Position numbers and translations under genes: made by a program. A stretch of 64,000 nucleotides of DNA from Serratia nevei (GTDB lineage Bacteria > Pseudomonadota > Gammaproteobacteria > Enterobacterales > Enterobacteriaceae), in contig NZ_CP149940.1 in the NCBI RefSeq assembly GCF_037948395.1, forward strand, positions 124,001 to 188,000, in the 5' to 3' direction. This document shows positions 1 to 10,827 of this stretch, one piece after another; the stretch's first letter is position 1, and each line of letters starts with the position of its first letter. Below the pieces are notes generated by a model. It saw only the letters and a list, made by a program, of their open reading frames with translations. It was not told the DNA's origin and did not search any database.

Positions 1-482
1 GACAGGCTATACAGCTGCGATGCCTGTGCGCCGGTGCCGGTGACCAGTTCGGTGCTGCCGCCGCCGATGTCGACGACCAGCCGCCGATCCGGCCCGCCGG
101 TGGTGTGCGCAACGCCGTGATAAATCAGCCGCGCTTCTTCTTCGCCGCTGATCACCTGCACCGGGCAGCCGAGGATTTGCTCGGCGACCTGCAGAAACTC
201 ATCGGCGTTGGACGCCAGGCGCAGCGTGGCGGTGGCGACGACGCGGATCTGCTCGCGCGGAATGTCCTGCAGGCGTTCGGAGAACAGCCGCAGGCACTGC
301 CAGCCGCGTTGCATGGCCTCATGCGACAGGTGATTGTTCTGATCCAGCCCGGCCGCCAGGCGCACCTTGCGCTTGATCCGCGCCAGAGTCTGAATGCTGC
401 CGGCCACCTCGCGCACCACCAACATGTGGAAGCTGTTGGAGCCGAGATCGATGGCAGCATAAAGCGTGCTGGAACTGAGCAT
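1..482 (-). CDS. gppA: Guanosine pentaphosphate/exopolyphosphate phosphatase GppA (3' end outside window)
   Basis: Only the first 160 codons are visible; the gene runs off the left edge. The product hydrolyses pppGpp to ppGpp and can remove phosphate from polyphosphate, so it tunes the stringent response in the cytoplasm. The start ATG (minus strand, 480-482) opens a typical ASKHA-fold phosphatase: a first phosphate loop DLGSNS at residues 12-17 and a second glycine-rich loop (DIGGGSTE) near residue 140. The gene follows rhlB with only 5 bases between them, the usual enterobacterial rhlB-gppA pair transcribed away from trxA. PPX is the closest paralogue, but the rhlB neighbourhood argues for GppA. 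Confidence 0.93.
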   Translation of the reverse strand, partial: MLSSSTLYAAIDLGSNSFHMLVVREVAGSIQTLARIKRKVRLAAGLDQNNHLSHEAMQRGWQCLRLFSERLQDIPREQIRVVATATLRLASNADEFLQVAEQILGCPVQVISGEEEARLIYHGVAHTTGGPDRRLVVDIGGGSTELVTGTGAQASQLYSL

Positions 483-487
483 GGCGA

Positions 488-1774
488 TCAGCTCGAACGT
501 TTACGGTTGCTGCGCGGCGCGCCGCCGCGACGAGGCGCGGAGTTGCGACGTGGGCCGTTGCCGCCGCGCGGACGCGACAGGCGCTTCGGCGCCGGCAAAT
601 CGGTCAGCAGCGCATCGCTGTTGTACTTGCTCACCGGAATGCTGTGGTCGATATAGGTCTCGATCGCCGGCAGGTTGAGCGCGTACTCTTCACACGCCAG
701 GCTGATGGAGTGGCCGCTGGCGCCTGCGCGGCCGGTACGGCCGATGCGGTGCACGTAGTCTTCGCAGTCGTCAGGCAGATCGTAGTTGAAAACGTGCGTG
801 ACGGAAGGGATGTGCAAGCCGCGCGCAGCGACGTCGGTGGCGACCAGGATATCGAGGTTGCCCTTGGTGAAGTCGTCGAGGATACGCAGGCGTTTTTTCT
901 GCGCCACGTCACCGGTCAGCAGGCCGACGCGGTGACCGTCGGCGGCCAGATGGCCCCAGATGTCTTCGCAGCGGTGCTTGGTGTTGGCGAAGATGATGGC
1001 ACGATCCGGCCACTCTTCTTCGATCAGCGTCTGCAGCAGGCGCATTTTTTCTTCGTTGGACGGGTAGAACAGCTCTTCTTTAATGCGGTGGCCGGTTTTC
1101 TGTTCCGGTTCCACTTCAACATATTCGGCGTTGTTCATCTGCTCGAAGGCCAGTTCGCGTACGCGATAGGACAGGGTGGCGGAGAACAGCATGTTCAGGC
1201 GTTGATCGGCCGTAGGCATACGGCGGAACAGCCAACGGATGTCTTTGATAAAGCCGAGATCGTACATGCGATCGGCTTCATCCAGCACGACGACCTGCAT
1301 CGCGCCGAGATCGACATAGTTCTGTTTGGTGTAATCGATTAAACGGCCGGTGGTGCCAATCAGAATGTCCACGCCGCTTTCCAGCACTTTCAGCTGTTTG
1401 TCGTAGCCGTCGCCGCCGTAGGCCAGGCCCAGTTTCAGGCCGGTGCTCTGGGAGAGCGCTTCTGCATCGGAGTGGATTTGCACCGCCAGTTCACGCGTAG
1501 GCGCCATGATCAAGGCGCGCGGCTGATTGGTCTGGCGATCCTGTTTCGCCGGGTGAGTCAGCAAATAGTGAAAAGTAGACGCCAAAAACGCCAGCGTCTT
1601 TCCGGTACCGGTTTGCGCCTGACCTGCAACGTCACGCCCGGAGAGCGTGAGCGGCAATGCTAACGCCTGGATGGGCGTGCAATTGTGAAACCCTTTTTTC
1701 TCAAGGGCTTCAAGGACTAACGGGTGCAGGGCGAAGTCGGAAAACTTCTGTTCGGTCAAGTGTGTTTTGCTCAT
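488..1774 (-). CDS. rhlB: ATP-dependent RNA helicase RhlB
   Basis: DEAD-box RNA helicase of the RNA degradosome, where it unwinds structured mRNA for RNase E and PNPase. The 428-residue product has a Q-motif region near residues 12-35, Walker A in [10 protein letters not shown] (51-60), DEAD at 165-168, SAT at 198-200 and the HRIGRTGR motif VI in the C-terminal RecA domain. The last 35 or so residues are a basic Arg/Gly/Ser tail, as is normal for RhlB. It is divergent from trxA, and gppA follows directly downstream. Confidence 0.97.
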   Translation of the reverse strand: MSKTHLTEQKFSDFALHPLVLEALEKKGFHNCTPIQALALPLTLSGRDVAGQAQTGTGKTLAFLASTFHYLLTHPAKQDRQTNQPRALIMAPTRELAVQIHSDAEALSQSTGLKLGLAYGGDGYDKQLKVLESGVDILIGTTGRLIDYTKQNYVDLGAMQVVVLDEADRMYDLGFIKDIRWLFRRMPTADQRLNMLFSATLSYRVRELAFEQMNNAEYVEVEPEQKTGHRIKEELFYPSNEEKMRLLQTLIEEEWPDRAIIFANTKHRCEDIWGHLAADGHRVGLLTGDVAQKKRLRILDDFTKGNLDILVATDVAARGLHIPSVTHVFNYDLPDDCEDYVHRIGRTGRAGASGHSISLACEEYALNLPAIETYIDHSIPVSKYNSDALLTDLPAPKRLSRPRGGNGPRRNSAPRRGGAPRSNRKRSS

Positions 1775-1905
1775 AGTGTGGTAGAATATCAGCTAACTAT
1801 TGCTTTACGAAAGCACATCCGTTGAAATAAACGCGGTGCAATAAAATCACCTTGAGTTGGTTAATGCTACACCAACAAGGTAGACATAATCCTGTGGAGT
1901 AGAAC

Positions 1906-2232
1906 ATGAGCGATAAAATTATTCACCTGACTGACAGCAGCTTCGAAGCCGATGTGCTGAAAGCGGAAGGGCCGATCCTGGTCGATTTCTGGGCTGAATG
2001 GTGTGGGCCGTGCAAGATGATTGCTCCGATTCTGGATGAGATTGCCGAAGAGTTCGAAGGCAAACTGACCATCACCAAGCTGAATATCGATCAGAACCCG
2101 GCTACCGCGCCTAAGTACGGTATCCGTGGTATCCCTACGCTGTTGCTGTTCAAGAACGGTGAAGTGGCCGCGACCAAGGTTGGCGCGTTGTCCAAAGGTC
2201 AGCTCAAAGATTTCCTGAACGCGAATCTGTAA
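1906..2232 (+). CDS. trxA: Thioredoxin 1
   Basis: Small cytoplasmic dithiol oxidoreductase (108 residues) that reduces ribonucleotide reductase, methionine sulfoxide reductase and other disulfides, and is itself recharged by TrxB. The active site WCGPC is at residues 32-36, the buried Asp lies in LVDFWAEW and the cis-proline in GIPTL. A purine-rich ribosome binding site (tgtggag) sits just before ATG 1906. The gene lies between divergent rhlB and rho, the standard enterobacterial order. Confidence 0.98.
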   Translation: MSDKIIHLTDSSFEADVLKAEGPILVDFWAEWCGPCKMIAPILDEIAEEFEGKLTITKLNIDQNPATAPKYGIRGIPTLLLFKNGEVAATKVGALSKGQLKDFLNANL

Positions 2233-2632
2233 TCGGGCGGGAAGCCCAGTATCAGGCGCCTGGCGGTGATGTTCAATTCACCGCTAGACGCCTGCCAAGA
2301 AGCGTGTTAAGTTTAACCACACTGCATATAGAACTTGCCCGAAGTTTTAAATCTAAAGAGTTTGAATCTAAAGCTATACTCTGTGTCGAACCACTGGCGT
2401 TGAAAGTAAACTGAACTCAGCCCGTGTTTTGGCAATCAAACGGTTTTGCAAAAATCATTTTTAAGGTACCTTCGATCTTCAACCGTCAATGCGTGCGCCC
2501 GATGTAAGCCATTTCTTACCGCGACGGCTCTGCGCCCGGTGATCGAACGTCCAGTAAACAGGCACGCATCTCGCTGCCATACCATTCACGATACAAGTTC
2601 GAGACATACCCCGAGTTTAAGAACCCACCACT
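2233..2632 (+). promoter_or_regulatory. trxA-rho intergenic region and rho leader
   Basis: Four hundred bases without a convincing gene. A long stem-loop directly after trxA pairs 2253-2258 with 2289-2294 and 2263-2269 with 2278-2284; it lacks a U-tract. A good -10 hexamer (TATACT, 2375-2380) lies about 250 bases before rho, so the rho mRNA would have a leader of roughly 245 nt. In E. coli rho is autoregulated by Rho-dependent attenuation in such a leader. A 17-codon ORF (2489-2542, ATG) could be a rhoL-like leader peptide but has no ribosome binding site and does not resemble the rhoL I remember. Confidence 0.5.
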
Positions 2633-3892
2633 ATGAATCTTACCGAATTAAAGAATACGCCGGTTTCTGAGCTGATTACTCTCGGCGAAAATATGGGGCT
2701 GGAAAACCTTGCCCGCATGCGCAAGCAGGACATTATCTTCTCCATTCTGAAGCAACATGCGAAAAGCGGAGAAGATATCTTCGGCGACGGCGTGCTCGAG
2801 ATATTGCAGGATGGATTCGGTTTCCTCCGCTCTGGAGACAGTTCCTACCTCGCCGGTCCCGACGACATCTATGTATCCCCTAGCCAAATCCGCCGCTTCA
2901 ACCTCCGCACAGGTGACACCATTTCCGGTAAGATTCGTCCGCCAAAAGAAGGCGAGCGCTATTTTGCCCTGTTGAAAGTCAACGAGGTCAACTACGACAA
3001 GCCGGAAAACGCCCGCAGCAAGATCCTGTTCGAGAACTTGACCCCGCTGCACGCCAATTCCCGTCTGCGGATGGAGCGCGGCAACGGTTCGACCGAAGAC
3101 CTGACGGCGCGCGTACTGGATCTGGCGGCGCCGATTGGCCGCGGCCAGCGTGGCCTGATCGTGGCACCGCCGAAAGCCGGTAAAACCATGCTACTGCAGA
3201 ACATTGCGCAGAGCATCGCCTACAACCACCCTGACTGCGTGCTGATGGTGCTGCTGATCGACGAACGTCCGGAAGAAGTGACCGAGATGCAGCGTCTGGT
3301 GAAAGGCGAAGTGATCGCATCGACCTTCGACGAACCGGCTTCGCGTCACGTGCAAGTGGCCGAAATGGTGATCGAGAAGGCCAAGCGCCTGGTTGAACAC
3401 AAAAAAGACGTGATCATTCTGCTCGACTCCATCACTCGTCTGGCGCGTGCCTACAACACCGTGGTACCGGCCTCAGGCAAGGTGCTGACCGGTGGTGTGG
3501 ATGCCAACGCCCTGCATCGTCCGAAGCGTTTCTTCGGTGCGGCACGTAACGTGGAAGAGGGCGGCAGCCTGACCATCATCGCGACCGCGCTGGTTGATAC
3601 CGGTTCGAAGATGGACGAAGTGATCTACGAAGAATTTAAAGGTACCGGCAACATGGAATTGCATCTGGCGCGTAAAATCGCCGAGAAACGCGTATTCCCT
3701 GCGATCGATTACAACCGCTCCGGTACCCGTAAAGAAGAGCTGCTCACCACCTCCGAAGAGCTGCAAAAAATGTGGATCCTGCGCAAAATCATCCATCCGA
3801 TGGGTGAGATTGACGCGATGGAGTTCCTCATTAATAAGTTGGCGATGACTAAAACCAACGATGAATTCTTCGATATGATGAAACGCTCATAA
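2633..3892 (+). CDS. rho: Transcription termination factor Rho
   Basis: Hexameric RNA-dependent ATPase that terminates transcription at rut sites. The 419-residue product has the N-terminal helical domain (1-48), a cold-shock-like RNA-binding fold with GFGFLR at 61-66, and the ATPase core with P-loop APPKAGKT at 178-185, followed by the Q and R loops that line the central channel. Length equals the E. coli protein. The start ATG 2633 gives the canonical N-terminus MNLTELKN. An intrinsic terminator follows at 3912. Its own synthesis is probably limited by Rho-dependent attenuation in the 5' leader. Confidence 0.98.
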   Translation: MNLTELKNTPVSELITLGENMGLENLARMRKQDIIFSILKQHAKSGEDIFGDGVLEILQDGFGFLRSGDSSYLAGPDDIYVSPSQIRRFNLRTGDTISGKIRPPKEGERYFALLKVNEVNYDKPENARSKILFENLTPLHANSRLRMERGNGSTEDLTARVLDLAAPIGRGQRGLIVAPPKAGKTMLLQNIAQSIAYNHPDCVLMVLLIDERPEEVTEMQRLVKGEVIASTFDEPASRHVQVAEMVIEKAKRLVEHKKDVIILLDSITRLARAYNTVVPASGKVLTGGVDANALHRPKRFFGAARNVEEGGSLTIIATALVDTGSKMDEVIYEEFKGTGNMELHLARKIAEKRVFPAIDYNRSGTRKEELLTTSEELQKMWILRKIIHPMGEIDAMEFLINKLAMTKTNDEFFDMMKRS

Positions 3893-3911
3893 TTCGTTAA
3901 AAAATTCGCTG

Positions 3912-3938
3912 AACGCCACGCCTAGTCGTGGCGTTTTT
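3912..3938 (+). terminator. Intrinsic terminator of rho
   Basis: A 9-bp stem (3912-3920 pairs with 3927-3935, aacgccacg/cgtggcgtt) with a 6-nt loop is followed by a short T-run. It lies 20 bases after the rho stop codon and before the ECA operon. Confidence 0.85.
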
Positions 3939-4188
3939 CGCTTTTGGCGGATACGATAAGTAGCAGTAATGGAAAAGTAAGTTGTTTCCTCGACTTATTG
4001 AGAATTCATCTTGTTTGTCGGTCGGTTTCTCGCCGGTCGGCTTTGCTGCTGTCGTTTTGTCAGCCGAAGCGAAGAAAATAGGCATGAATCACCGTTGTCA
4101 TAGGAAATGACCGAAAGGTGGCGGGGGCCGATGGCACAAGCTATTGCCCGTGGTAAGCTGCCTTATCTTCTACAGAGATCTGTTAACT

Positions 4189-5286
4189 GTGAACTTACTC
4201 ACTATGAGTACTGAAATTCTATTTGTTTTCCTGTTTTCTTTGGCTTTTCTCTTTGTTGCCCGCAAGGCGGCAAAACGTATTGGTCTGGTAGATAAACCCA
4301 ATTATCGCAAACGCCATCAGGGGCTGATTCCGCTGGTCGGCGGTATTTCCGTTTATGCCGGGCTGTGCTTCGCGTTTTGGATTTCTGAACAACCTATCGC
4401 GCACGCCAAGCTTTATCTTACCTGCGCCGGCATTCTGGTGTTTGTGGGCGCGCTCGACGATCGTTTCGACATCAGCGTTAAAATCCGCGCCCTGGTGCAG
4501 GCGTTGGTCGGCATCGCCATGATGGTGTTCGCGGGCCTCTATCTGCGCAGCTTCGGCCATGTGCTGGGCGACTGGGAGATGCTGCTGGGGCCGTTCGGCT
4601 ATCTGGTGACGCTGTTCGCGGTATGGGCGGCGATCAACGCCTTCAACATGGTCGACGGCATCGATGGCCTGCTGGGGGGCTTGTCGTGCGTCTCCTTCGG
4701 CGCGCTGGGCCTGTTGCTGTACCTGAGCGGCCATCATGAGCTGGCGTTCTGGTGCTTTGCGATGATTGCCACCATCGTTCCCTATATTTTGCTCAACCTC
4801 GGCATCCTTGGCCGCCGTTATAAGGTGTTCATGGGGGACGCCGGCAGTACCCTGATCGGCTTTACCGCCATTTGGCTGCTGCTGCAAAGCTCGCAGGGAA
4901 AGGCACACTCGATTAACCCGGTGACCGCGCTGTGGATCATCGCTATTCCGCTGATGGACATGATAGCAATCATGTATCGTCGTTTACGCAAGGGGATGAG
5001 CCCCTTCTCTCCCGATCGTCAACATATTCACCACCTGATCATGCGCGCCGGCTTTACGCCGCGGCAGGCTTTCGTGTTGATCACCCTGGCGGCCGCATTG
5101 CTGGCGGCGGTTGGCGTGATCGGCGAACGCCTGACTTTTATCCCAGAGTGGGTTATGTTGGCATTATTCTTGCTTGCTTTCTTCCTGTACGGTTACTGCA
5201 TCAAGCGCGCCTGGCGGGTTGCGCGGTACATTAAGCGTATCAAGCGTCGCCTGCGGCGTTCGAGCGATAACAAGCAAGTATCTTAA
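4189..5286 (+). CDS. wecA: Undecaprenyl-phosphate GlcNAc-1-phosphate transferase WecA
   Basis: Inner-membrane enzyme that transfers GlcNAc-1-P from UDP-GlcNAc to undecaprenyl phosphate, the first step of ECA and of many O antigens. About eleven hydrophobic segments run through the 365 residues. Polyprenyl-phosphate HexNAc-1-P transferase motifs are visible: LDDRFD on a cytoplasmic loop, NAFNMVDGIDG, FMGDAGS and the carbohydrate-recognition loop SPDRQHIHH. I chose GTG 4189 because it gives the VNLLT N-terminus seen in the E. coli protein and a matching length. An in-frame ATG at 4144 would add 15 unlikely residues, and ATG 4204 is a second option. First gene of the ECA operon. Confidence 0.95.
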   Translation: MNLLTMSTEILFVFLFSLAFLFVARKAAKRIGLVDKPNYRKRHQGLIPLVGGISVYAGLCFAFWISEQPIAHAKLYLTCAGILVFVGALDDRFDISVKIRALVQALVGIAMMVFAGLYLRSFGHVLGDWEMLLGPFGYLVTLFAVWAAINAFNMVDGIDGLLGGLSCVSFGALGLLLYLSGHHELAFWCFAMIATIVPYILLNLGILGRRYKVFMGDAGSTLIGFTAIWLLLQSSQGKAHSINPVTALWIIAIPLMDMIAIMYRRLRKGMSPFSPDRQHIHHLIMRAGFTPRQAFVLITLAAALLAAVGVIGERLTFIPEWVMLALFLLAFFLYGYCIKRAWRVARYIKRIKRRLRRSSDNKQVS

Positions 5287-5306
5287 CCAGAGGCTTTTTG
5301 GCTGTG

Positions 5307-6359
5307 ATGAATCCAGAAACAACGTCTGACAAGCATACCCCGGCGGTGGATAACGAACTCGATATCCGCGGCCTGTGCTGCACCCTGTGGCGCGGCAAAC
5401 CGTGGATTATCGGCATTGCGGTGCTGTTCGCGGCGGTCGCGCTGATCGTCTCTTATCTGGTTAAGCAAGAGTGGAGCGCGACCGCCATCACTGACAGACC
5501 GACGGTGAATGCGCTGGGCGGTTACTACTCGCAGCAGCAGTTCCTGCGTAATCTGGACGTGCGTACGCTGCCGGCGACGGCCGGCGATCAGCCGAGCATC
5601 GCGGACGAAGCGTACAATGAGTTCATCATGCAACTGGCGGCTTACGATACGCGTCGCGATTTCTGGCTGCAGAGCGATTACTACAAGCAGCGTCAGGAAG
5701 GGGATGCCCGCGCCGATGCGGCGTTGCTCGACGAGCTGATCAACAACATCCTGTTCACGCCGCGCGACGACAAGAAAGTGCCGAACGACGGCGTGAAGCT
5801 GACGGCGGAAACCGCCGCCGACGCCAACCGCCTGCTGCGTCAATACGTGGCCTTCGCCAGCCACCGCGCAGCCCTGCACCTGAACGAAGAGATCCAGGGA
5901 GCGTGGGCCGCCCGCACCACCTCGATGAAGGCGCAGGTCAAACGTCAGGAAGCGGTGGCGGAGTCGGTTTACAAGCGTGAGCTGAACACCACGCAGCAGG
6001 CGCTGAAAATCGCCGAGAGCCAGGGGATAAGTCGCACGCAAACCGACACCCCGGCCGAGCAACTGCCGGATTCGGATCTGTTCCTGCTGGGCCGGCCAAT
6101 GCTGCAGGCGCGTCTGGAAGGCCTGCAGGCTTCCGGCCCGACCTATGACCTGGATTACGATCAGAACCGCGCGATGCTGGCGACGCTGAACGTTGGCCCA
6201 ACGTTGGATGAGAAGTTCCAGACCTATCGCTATTTGCGTACGCCGGAAGAGCCGGTAAAACGCGACAGCCCACGCCGGGTCTTCTGGCTGATTCTGTGGG
6301 GTGCGATGGGCGCTTTGGTTGGCGCGGGTGTTGCCTTGGCGCGTCGGCCGTCGAATTAA
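5307..6359 (+). CDS. wzzE: ECA polysaccharide chain-length regulator WzzE
   Basis: Polysaccharide co-polymerase that sets the modal chain length of ECA with the polymerase WzyE. Two membrane segments (near residues 30-50 and the C-terminal 20 residues) flank a long periplasmic helical domain containing ITDRPTVN and NLDVR, the usual Wzz plan. I used ATG 5307, which gives 350 residues and an N-terminus like E. coli. TTG 5298 and GTG 5304 are in frame and sit closer to the AGAGG ribosome binding site at 5289-5293, so the true start is uncertain by three residues. It lies 20 bases after wecA. Confidence 0.92.
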   Translation: MNPETTSDKHTPAVDNELDIRGLCCTLWRGKPWIIGIAVLFAAVALIVSYLVKQEWSATAITDRPTVNALGGYYSQQQFLRNLDVRTLPATAGDQPSIADEAYNEFIMQLAAYDTRRDFWLQSDYYKQRQEGDARADAALLDELINNILFTPRDDKKVPNDGVKLTAETAADANRLLRQYVAFASHRAALHLNEEIQGAWAARTTSMKAQVKRQEAVAESVYKRELNTTQQALKIAESQGISRTQTDTPAEQLPDSDLFLLGRPMLQARLEGLQASGPTYDLDYDQNRAMLATLNVGPTLDEKFQTYRYLRTPEEPVKRDSPRRVFWLILWGAMGALVGAGVALARRPSN

Positions 6360-6443
6360 TCATAGATTTAACTTACCGATGGGCGCTTAGTGCGCTCGGT
6401 TCGCAGGTACGCCTGCGCTTAACTGACCAAAAAGAGATTCTCT

Positions 6444-7574
6444 GTGAAAGTGTTGACTGTTTTCGGCACCAGACCTGAAGCCATTAAAATGGCGCCGCTG
6501 GTACATGCTTTGGCTCAGGATGCGACCTTTGACGCAAGGGTCTGCGTAACGGCACAGCATCGTGAGATGTTGGATCAGGTATTACGGTTGTTTGAGATCA
6601 CTCCGGATTACGACCTGAACATCATGAAACCCGGCCAGGGGCTGACGGAAATCACCTGCCGCATCCTGGAAGGGCTGAAAGGGGTGCTGGAAGAGTTCAA
6701 ACCGGACGTGGTGCTGGTGCACGGCGATACCACCACCACGCTGGCGACCAGCCTGGCAGCATTTTATCAGCGTATCCCTGTTGGACATGTCGAGGCCGGG
6801 TTGCGTACTGGCGATTTGTACTCTCCCTGGCCTGAAGAAGCCAACCGAACTCTGACGGGGCATTTGGCGAAATTCCATTTCGCGCCAACCGAAAATTCAC
6901 GTCAAAACTTGCTGCGCGAAACACTGCCGGATAATCAGATTTTCGTGACCGGCAATACGGTAATCGATGCGCTGTTTTGGGTGCGCGATCGTGTGATGAG
7001 CGATGCCGCGCTGCAGGGAAACCTGGCGCAGCGTTATCCGTTCCTCGATGCTAACAAGAAGCTGATCTTGGTCACCGGCCATCGCCGGGAAAGTTTCGGC
7101 GGCGGCTTTGAGCGAATCTGCAGCGCGCTGGCGGAGATCGCCCGCAATCACCCGGACGTACAGGTGGTGTATCCGGTGCATCTCAATCCAAACGTCAGTG
7201 AGCCGGTAAATCGGATTCTGAAAGGCATCGACAATATCATGTTGATCGAACCGCAGGATTATCTACCGTTTATTTATCTCATGACCAAAGCGCACCTGAT
7301 CCTGACCGATTCCGGCGGCATTCAGGAAGAAGCGCCGTCGTTAGGCAAACCGGTGCTGGTGATGCGCGACACCACCGAGCGTCCGGAGGCGGTGGATGCG
7401 GGCACTGTGCGTCTCGTCGGCACCGACGTGGCCAAAATTGTTGATGCGGTGACCCGGCTGTTGACGGACGAAAGCGAATATCAAGCCATGAGCCGGGCGC
7501 ATAACCCATACGGTGACGGACATGCCTGCCAGCGTATCCTCGAAGCCTTAAAGAATCATCAGGTGGCACTATGA
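6444..7574 (+). CDS. wecB: UDP-N-acetylglucosamine 2-epimerase (non-hydrolysing) WecB
   Basis: Cytoplasmic enzyme interconverting UDP-GlcNAc and UDP-ManNAc, supplying the ManNAc branch of ECA. The 376-residue protein starts [17 protein letters not shown], the hallmark of this GT-B-fold family, and retains [16 protein letters not shown], the conserved GHRRE and the SGGIQEEAP loop. The start is GTG 6444, about 85 bases after wzzE. Its stop overlaps the wecC start by 4 bases (ATGA), so translation of the two UDP-ManNAcA enzymes is probably coupled. Confidence 0.97.
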   Translation: MKVLTVFGTRPEAIKMAPLVHALAQDATFDARVCVTAQHREMLDQVLRLFEITPDYDLNIMKPGQGLTEITCRILEGLKGVLEEFKPDVVLVHGDTTTTLATSLAAFYQRIPVGHVEAGLRTGDLYSPWPEEANRTLTGHLAKFHFAPTENSRQNLLRETLPDNQIFVTGNTVIDALFWVRDRVMSDAALQGNLAQRYPFLDANKKLILVTGHRRESFGGGFERICSALAEIARNHPDVQVVYPVHLNPNVSEPVNRILKGIDNIMLIEPQDYLPFIYLMTKAHLILTDSGGIQEEAPSLGKPVLVMRDTTERPEAVDAGTVRLVGTDVAKIVDAVTRLLTDESEYQAMSRAHNPYGDGHACQRILEALKNHQVAL

Positions 7575-8833
7575 GCTTTGACACTATTTCTGTCATTGGT
7601 CTAGGTTATATCGGCTTGCCAACGGCGGCGGCTTTTGCCTCCCGCAAGAAAAAAGTGGTGGGCGTTGATGTTAACCAACATGCGGTAGACACCATTAACC
7701 GTGGTGCGATCCATATTGTCGAACCGGATCTGGACAAAGTGGTTAAGGAGGCCGTCAATGGCGGTTTCCTGCAGGCTGTGACCAAACCGCAACCGGCCGA
7801 CGCGTTTTTGATCGCGGTGCCTACGCCGTTCAAAGGCGATCATGAGCCGGATTTGGCCTATGTCGAAGCGGCGGCGAAATCGTTGGCGCCGGTGTTGAAA
7901 AAAGGCGATTTGGTGATCCTCGAGTCCACCTCGCCGGTGGGTGCCACTGAACAGATGGCGGAATGGTTGGCCGAAACGCGCAGCGATCTCAGTTTCCCGC
8001 AGCAAGCGGGCGAAGCGGCGGACGTGAATATCGCCTACTGCCCGGAGCGCGTACTGCCGGGGCAGGTGATAGTAGAGCTGATTAAAAACGACCGTGTGAT
8101 CGGCGGCATGACGGCAAAGTGCTCGGAACGAGCCAGCGCGCTGTACAAGATTTTCCTCGAGGGCGAATGCGTGATCACCAACTCGCGCACTGCCGAGATG
8201 TGCAAGCTGACGGAAAACAGCTTCCGCGACGTGAATATCGCCTTTGCCAACGAATTGTCGTTGATTTGCGCCGAACAGGGGATCAACGTCTGGGAACTGA
8301 TCCGCCTGGCGAACCGCCATCCGCGCGTGAATATTCTGCAGCCGGGGCCGGGCGTCGGCGGTCACTGCATCGCCGTCGATCCGTGGTTTATCGTGGCGCA
8401 AAACCCGCAGCAGGCGCGCCTGATCCACACCGCACGCCTGGTGAACGACGGTAAACCGCTGTGGGTGGTCGACCGGGTGAAAGCGGCGGTGGCCGATTGC
8501 CTGGCCGCCACTGACAAGCGCGCGTCCGAAGTGAAAATTGCCTGCTTCGGCCTGGCCTTCAAGCCGAATATCGACGATTTGCGTGAAAGCCCGGCGGTAG
8601 AAGTGACACACCTGATTGCCGAATGGCACGTCGGTGAAACGCTGGCGGTTGAACCGAACGTCGAACAGCTGCCGAAGTCGCTGGTGGGGCATGTGGCGTT
8701 GAAAACCATTGCCGAGGCGTTGCAGCAGGCCGATGTGATCGTGATGTTGGTCGACCACCAGCAGTTCAAGGCCATCCGGCCGGAAGAGATCAGGCAAAGT
8801 TGGGTGGTGGATACCAAGGGAGTCTGGCGTTGA
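7571..8833 (+). CDS. wecC: UDP-N-acetyl-D-mannosamine dehydrogenase WecC
   Basis: NAD-dependent two-step oxidation of UDP-ManNAc to UDP-ManNAcA, the second sugar of the ECA repeat. The 420-residue product has an N-terminal Rossmann fold ([10 protein letters not shown] near residue 10), the catalytic-cysteine region of UDP-sugar dehydrogenases ([13 protein letters not shown] near 260-270) and the C-terminal domain with [17 protein letters not shown]. It overlaps wecB upstream by four bases and shares its stop with the TTG start of rffG (8830-8833). Confidence 0.97.
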   Translation: MSFDTISVIGLGYIGLPTAAAFASRKKKVVGVDVNQHAVDTINRGAIHIVEPDLDKVVKEAVNGGFLQAVTKPQPADAFLIAVPTPFKGDHEPDLAYVEAAAKSLAPVLKKGDLVILESTSPVGATEQMAEWLAETRSDLSFPQQAGEAADVNIAYCPERVLPGQVIVELIKNDRVIGGMTAKCSERASALYKIFLEGECVITNSRTAEMCKLTENSFRDVNIAFANELSLICAEQGINVWELIRLANRHPRVNILQPGPGVGGHCIAVDPWFIVAQNPQQARLIHTARLVNDGKPLWVVDRVKAAVADCLAATDKRASEVKIACFGLAFKPNIDDLRESPAVEVTHLIAEWHVGETLAVEPNVEQLPKSLVGHVALKTIAEALQQADVIVMLVDHQQFKAIRPEEIRQSWVVDTKGVWR

Positions 8834-9897
8834 AGCGTATCTTGGTGACCGGTGGCGCCGGTTTTATTGGTTCCGCGGTCGTACGGCACATCATCGAGGC
8901 TACCCACTGCAGCGTGGTGGTGGTGGATAAGCTAACCTATGCCGGTAACCTCGAGTCTCTGGCGGTGGTGGCCGAGAGCGAGCGCTATGCTTTCGAGCAG
9001 GTCGACATCTGCGATCGCGCCGAGCTGGATCGGGTGTTTGCCCAGTATCAGCCGGACGTGGTGATGCACCTGGCGGCGGAAAGCCACGTCGATCGCTCTA
9101 TCGACGGCCCGGCGGCCTTTATCGAAACCAACGTGGTTGGCACTTACACTATGCTGGAAGCGGCGCGCCACTACTGGCAGCCGTTGGCGGCGGAGAAGAA
9201 GCAGTCTTTCCGTTTCCATCATATCTCCACCGATGAAGTGTACGGTGACCTGCACGGTACCGACGATCTGTTTACCGAAACCACGCCGTATGCGCCGAGC
9301 AGTCCGTATTCCGCCTCCAAGGCGTCGAGCGATCACCTGGTGCGCGCTTGGTTGCGCACCTACGGTTTGCCGACCCTCGTGACCAACTGTTCGAATAACT
9401 ACGGCCCTTATCACTTCCCGGAGAAGCTGATCCCGCTGGTGATCCTGAATGCGGTGGCCGGTAAGCCGCTGCCGGTATACGGTAACGGCGCGCAGGTGCG
9501 TGACTGGCTGTATGTCGAAGATCACGCGCGCGCACTCTATCAGGTCGTCACCGAAGGCGTGGTGGGCGAAACTTACAATATCGGTGGCCATAACGAGCGC
9601 AAGAATATCGAAGTGGTGCAGACCATTTGCGATCTGCTGGAAGAGCTGGCACCGAACAAGCCACAGGGCGTGGCGAACTACCGCGATCTGATCACTTACG
9701 TGAAGGATCGCCCGGGCCACGATATGCGTTATGCCATCGACGCCGGCAAAATCGATCGTGAGTTGGGCTGGCGGCCGCAGGAAACCTTCGAAAGCGGCAT
9801 TCGCAAGACGGTGGCCTGGTATCTGGCCAACGAAACCTGGTGGCGCCGGGTGCAAGACGGCTCTTATGCCGGTGAGCGTTTGGGGCTGTCAGATTAA
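8830..9897 (+). CDS. rffG: dTDP-glucose 4,6-dehydratase RffG
   Basis: Extended short-chain dehydrogenase/reductase that makes dTDP-4-keto-6-deoxyglucose, the precursor of Fuc4NAc in ECA. The NAD-binding motif GGAGFIG lies near the N-terminus, with STDEVYG and the catalytic YSASK further on. I chose TTG 8830 because it gives a start [13 protein letters not shown] and exactly the E. coli length (355 residues); the longer frame from 8800 lies inside wecC. TTGA overlap with the wecC stop implies coupled translation. It is the ECA-locus paralogue of rmlB/rfbB. Confidence 0.95.
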   Translation: MKRILVTGGAGFIGSAVVRHIIEATHCSVVVVDKLTYAGNLESLAVVAESERYAFEQVDICDRAELDRVFAQYQPDVVMHLAAESHVDRSIDGPAAFIETNVVGTYTMLEAARHYWQPLAAEKKQSFRFHHISTDEVYGDLHGTDDLFTETTPYAPSSPYSASKASSDHLVRAWLRTYGLPTLVTNCSNNYGPYHFPEKLIPLVILNAVAGKPLPVYGNGAQVRDWLYVEDHARALYQVVTEGVVGETYNIGGHNERKNIEVVQTICDLLEELAPNKPQGVANYRDLITYVKDRPGHDMRYAIDAGKIDRELGWRPQETFESGIRKTVAWYLANETWWRRVQDGSYAGERLGLSD

Positions 9898-9945
9898 TTT
9901 AACGCCGCGTCGCTTTGTGCCGGCGCGGCGGGCTTTGGAGTCTGT

Positions 9946-10827
9946 ATGAAAGGCATTATTCTGGCTGGCGGTTCCGGTACGCGTCTGCATCCGATTACTC
10001 GTGGCGTGTCCAAGCAACTGCTGCCGATCTATGACAAGCCGATGATCTATTACCCGTTGTCGGTACTGATGCTGGCGGGAATCAAAGACATTCTGATTAT
10101 CTCCACGCCGGAAGATCTGCCTTCATTCAAGAGGCTTTTGGGCAGCGGCGAAGCATTCGGCATTAATCTCAGCTATGCCGAACAGCCAAGTCCCGATGGC
10201 TTGGCTCAGGCATTTTTGATCGGCGAAGAATTTTTGGCCGGTGAGCCGAGCTGTCTGGTATTGGGTGACAATATTTACTTTGGTCAGGGGTTCAGTCCCA
10301 AGCTGAAAAGCGTTGCAGCGCGCACCATCGGCGCGACCGTGTTTGGCTATCAGGTGATGGATCCCGAGCGCTTTGGCGTGGTGGAGTTTGACGACCACTT
10401 CCGCGCGCTGTCGATCGAAGAAAAGCCAGTTAAACCGAAGTCCAACTGGGCGGTGACCGGCCTGTACTTCTACGATAGCCAGGTGGTGGAGTTTGCCAAA
10501 CAGGTGAAACCTTCTGAGCGCGGCGAGCTGGAAATCACCAGCATCAACCAGATGTATCTTGAGCGCGGAGAGTTGGCTGTCGAGCTGCTGGGGCGCGGTT
10601 TCGCCTGGTTGGATACCGGCACGCACGACAGCTTACTGGAAGCCAGCAGCTTCGTACAGACGGTCGAGAAACGTCAAGGCTTTAAAATCGCCTGTCTTGA
10701 GGAGATCGCCTGGCGCAATGGCTGGCTGGATGACGAGGGCGTGAAACGTGCGGCTCAGACACTGGCCAAAACCGGTTACGGCAAATATTTACTGGATTTA
10801 TTGCATGCGCGTCCACGCCAGTATTGA
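9946..10827 (+). CDS. rffH: Glucose-1-phosphate thymidylyltransferase RffH
   Basis: Makes dTDP-glucose from glucose-1-phosphate and dTTP, the first step of the dTDP-Fuc4NAc branch. The 293-residue protein has the nucleotidyltransferase signature [11 protein letters not shown] at the N-terminus, [17 protein letters not shown], and the metal-binding LGDNIYFG. It starts 48 bases after rffG behind a clear ttggag ribosome binding site, and its last 23 bases overlap the start of rffC. It is placed after rffG although it acts before it in the pathway, as in other enterobacteria. Confidence 0.96.
   Translation: MKGIILAGGSGTRLHPITRGVSKQLLPIYDKPMIYYPLSVLMLAGIKDILIISTPEDLPSFKRLLGSGEAFGINLSYAEQPSPDGLAQAFLIGEEFLAGEPSCLVLGDNIYFGQGFSPKLKSVAARTIGATVFGYQVMDPERFGVVEFDDHFRALSIEEKPVKPKSNWAVTGLYFYDSQVVEFAKQVKPSERGELEITSINQMYLERGELAVELLGRGFAWLDTGTHDSLLEASSFVQTVEKRQGFKIACLEEIAWRNGWLDDEGVKRAAQTLAKTGYGKYLLDLLHARPRQY

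Noticed and set aside
2446-2670. 74-codon frame before and into rho
   Set aside because: TTG start without a ribosome binding site, overlaps the rho start and has no family resemblance.
3940-4188. JUMPstart/ops element before the ECA operon
   Set aside because: I could not find the ops core GGCGGTAG with its neighbours in this spacer.
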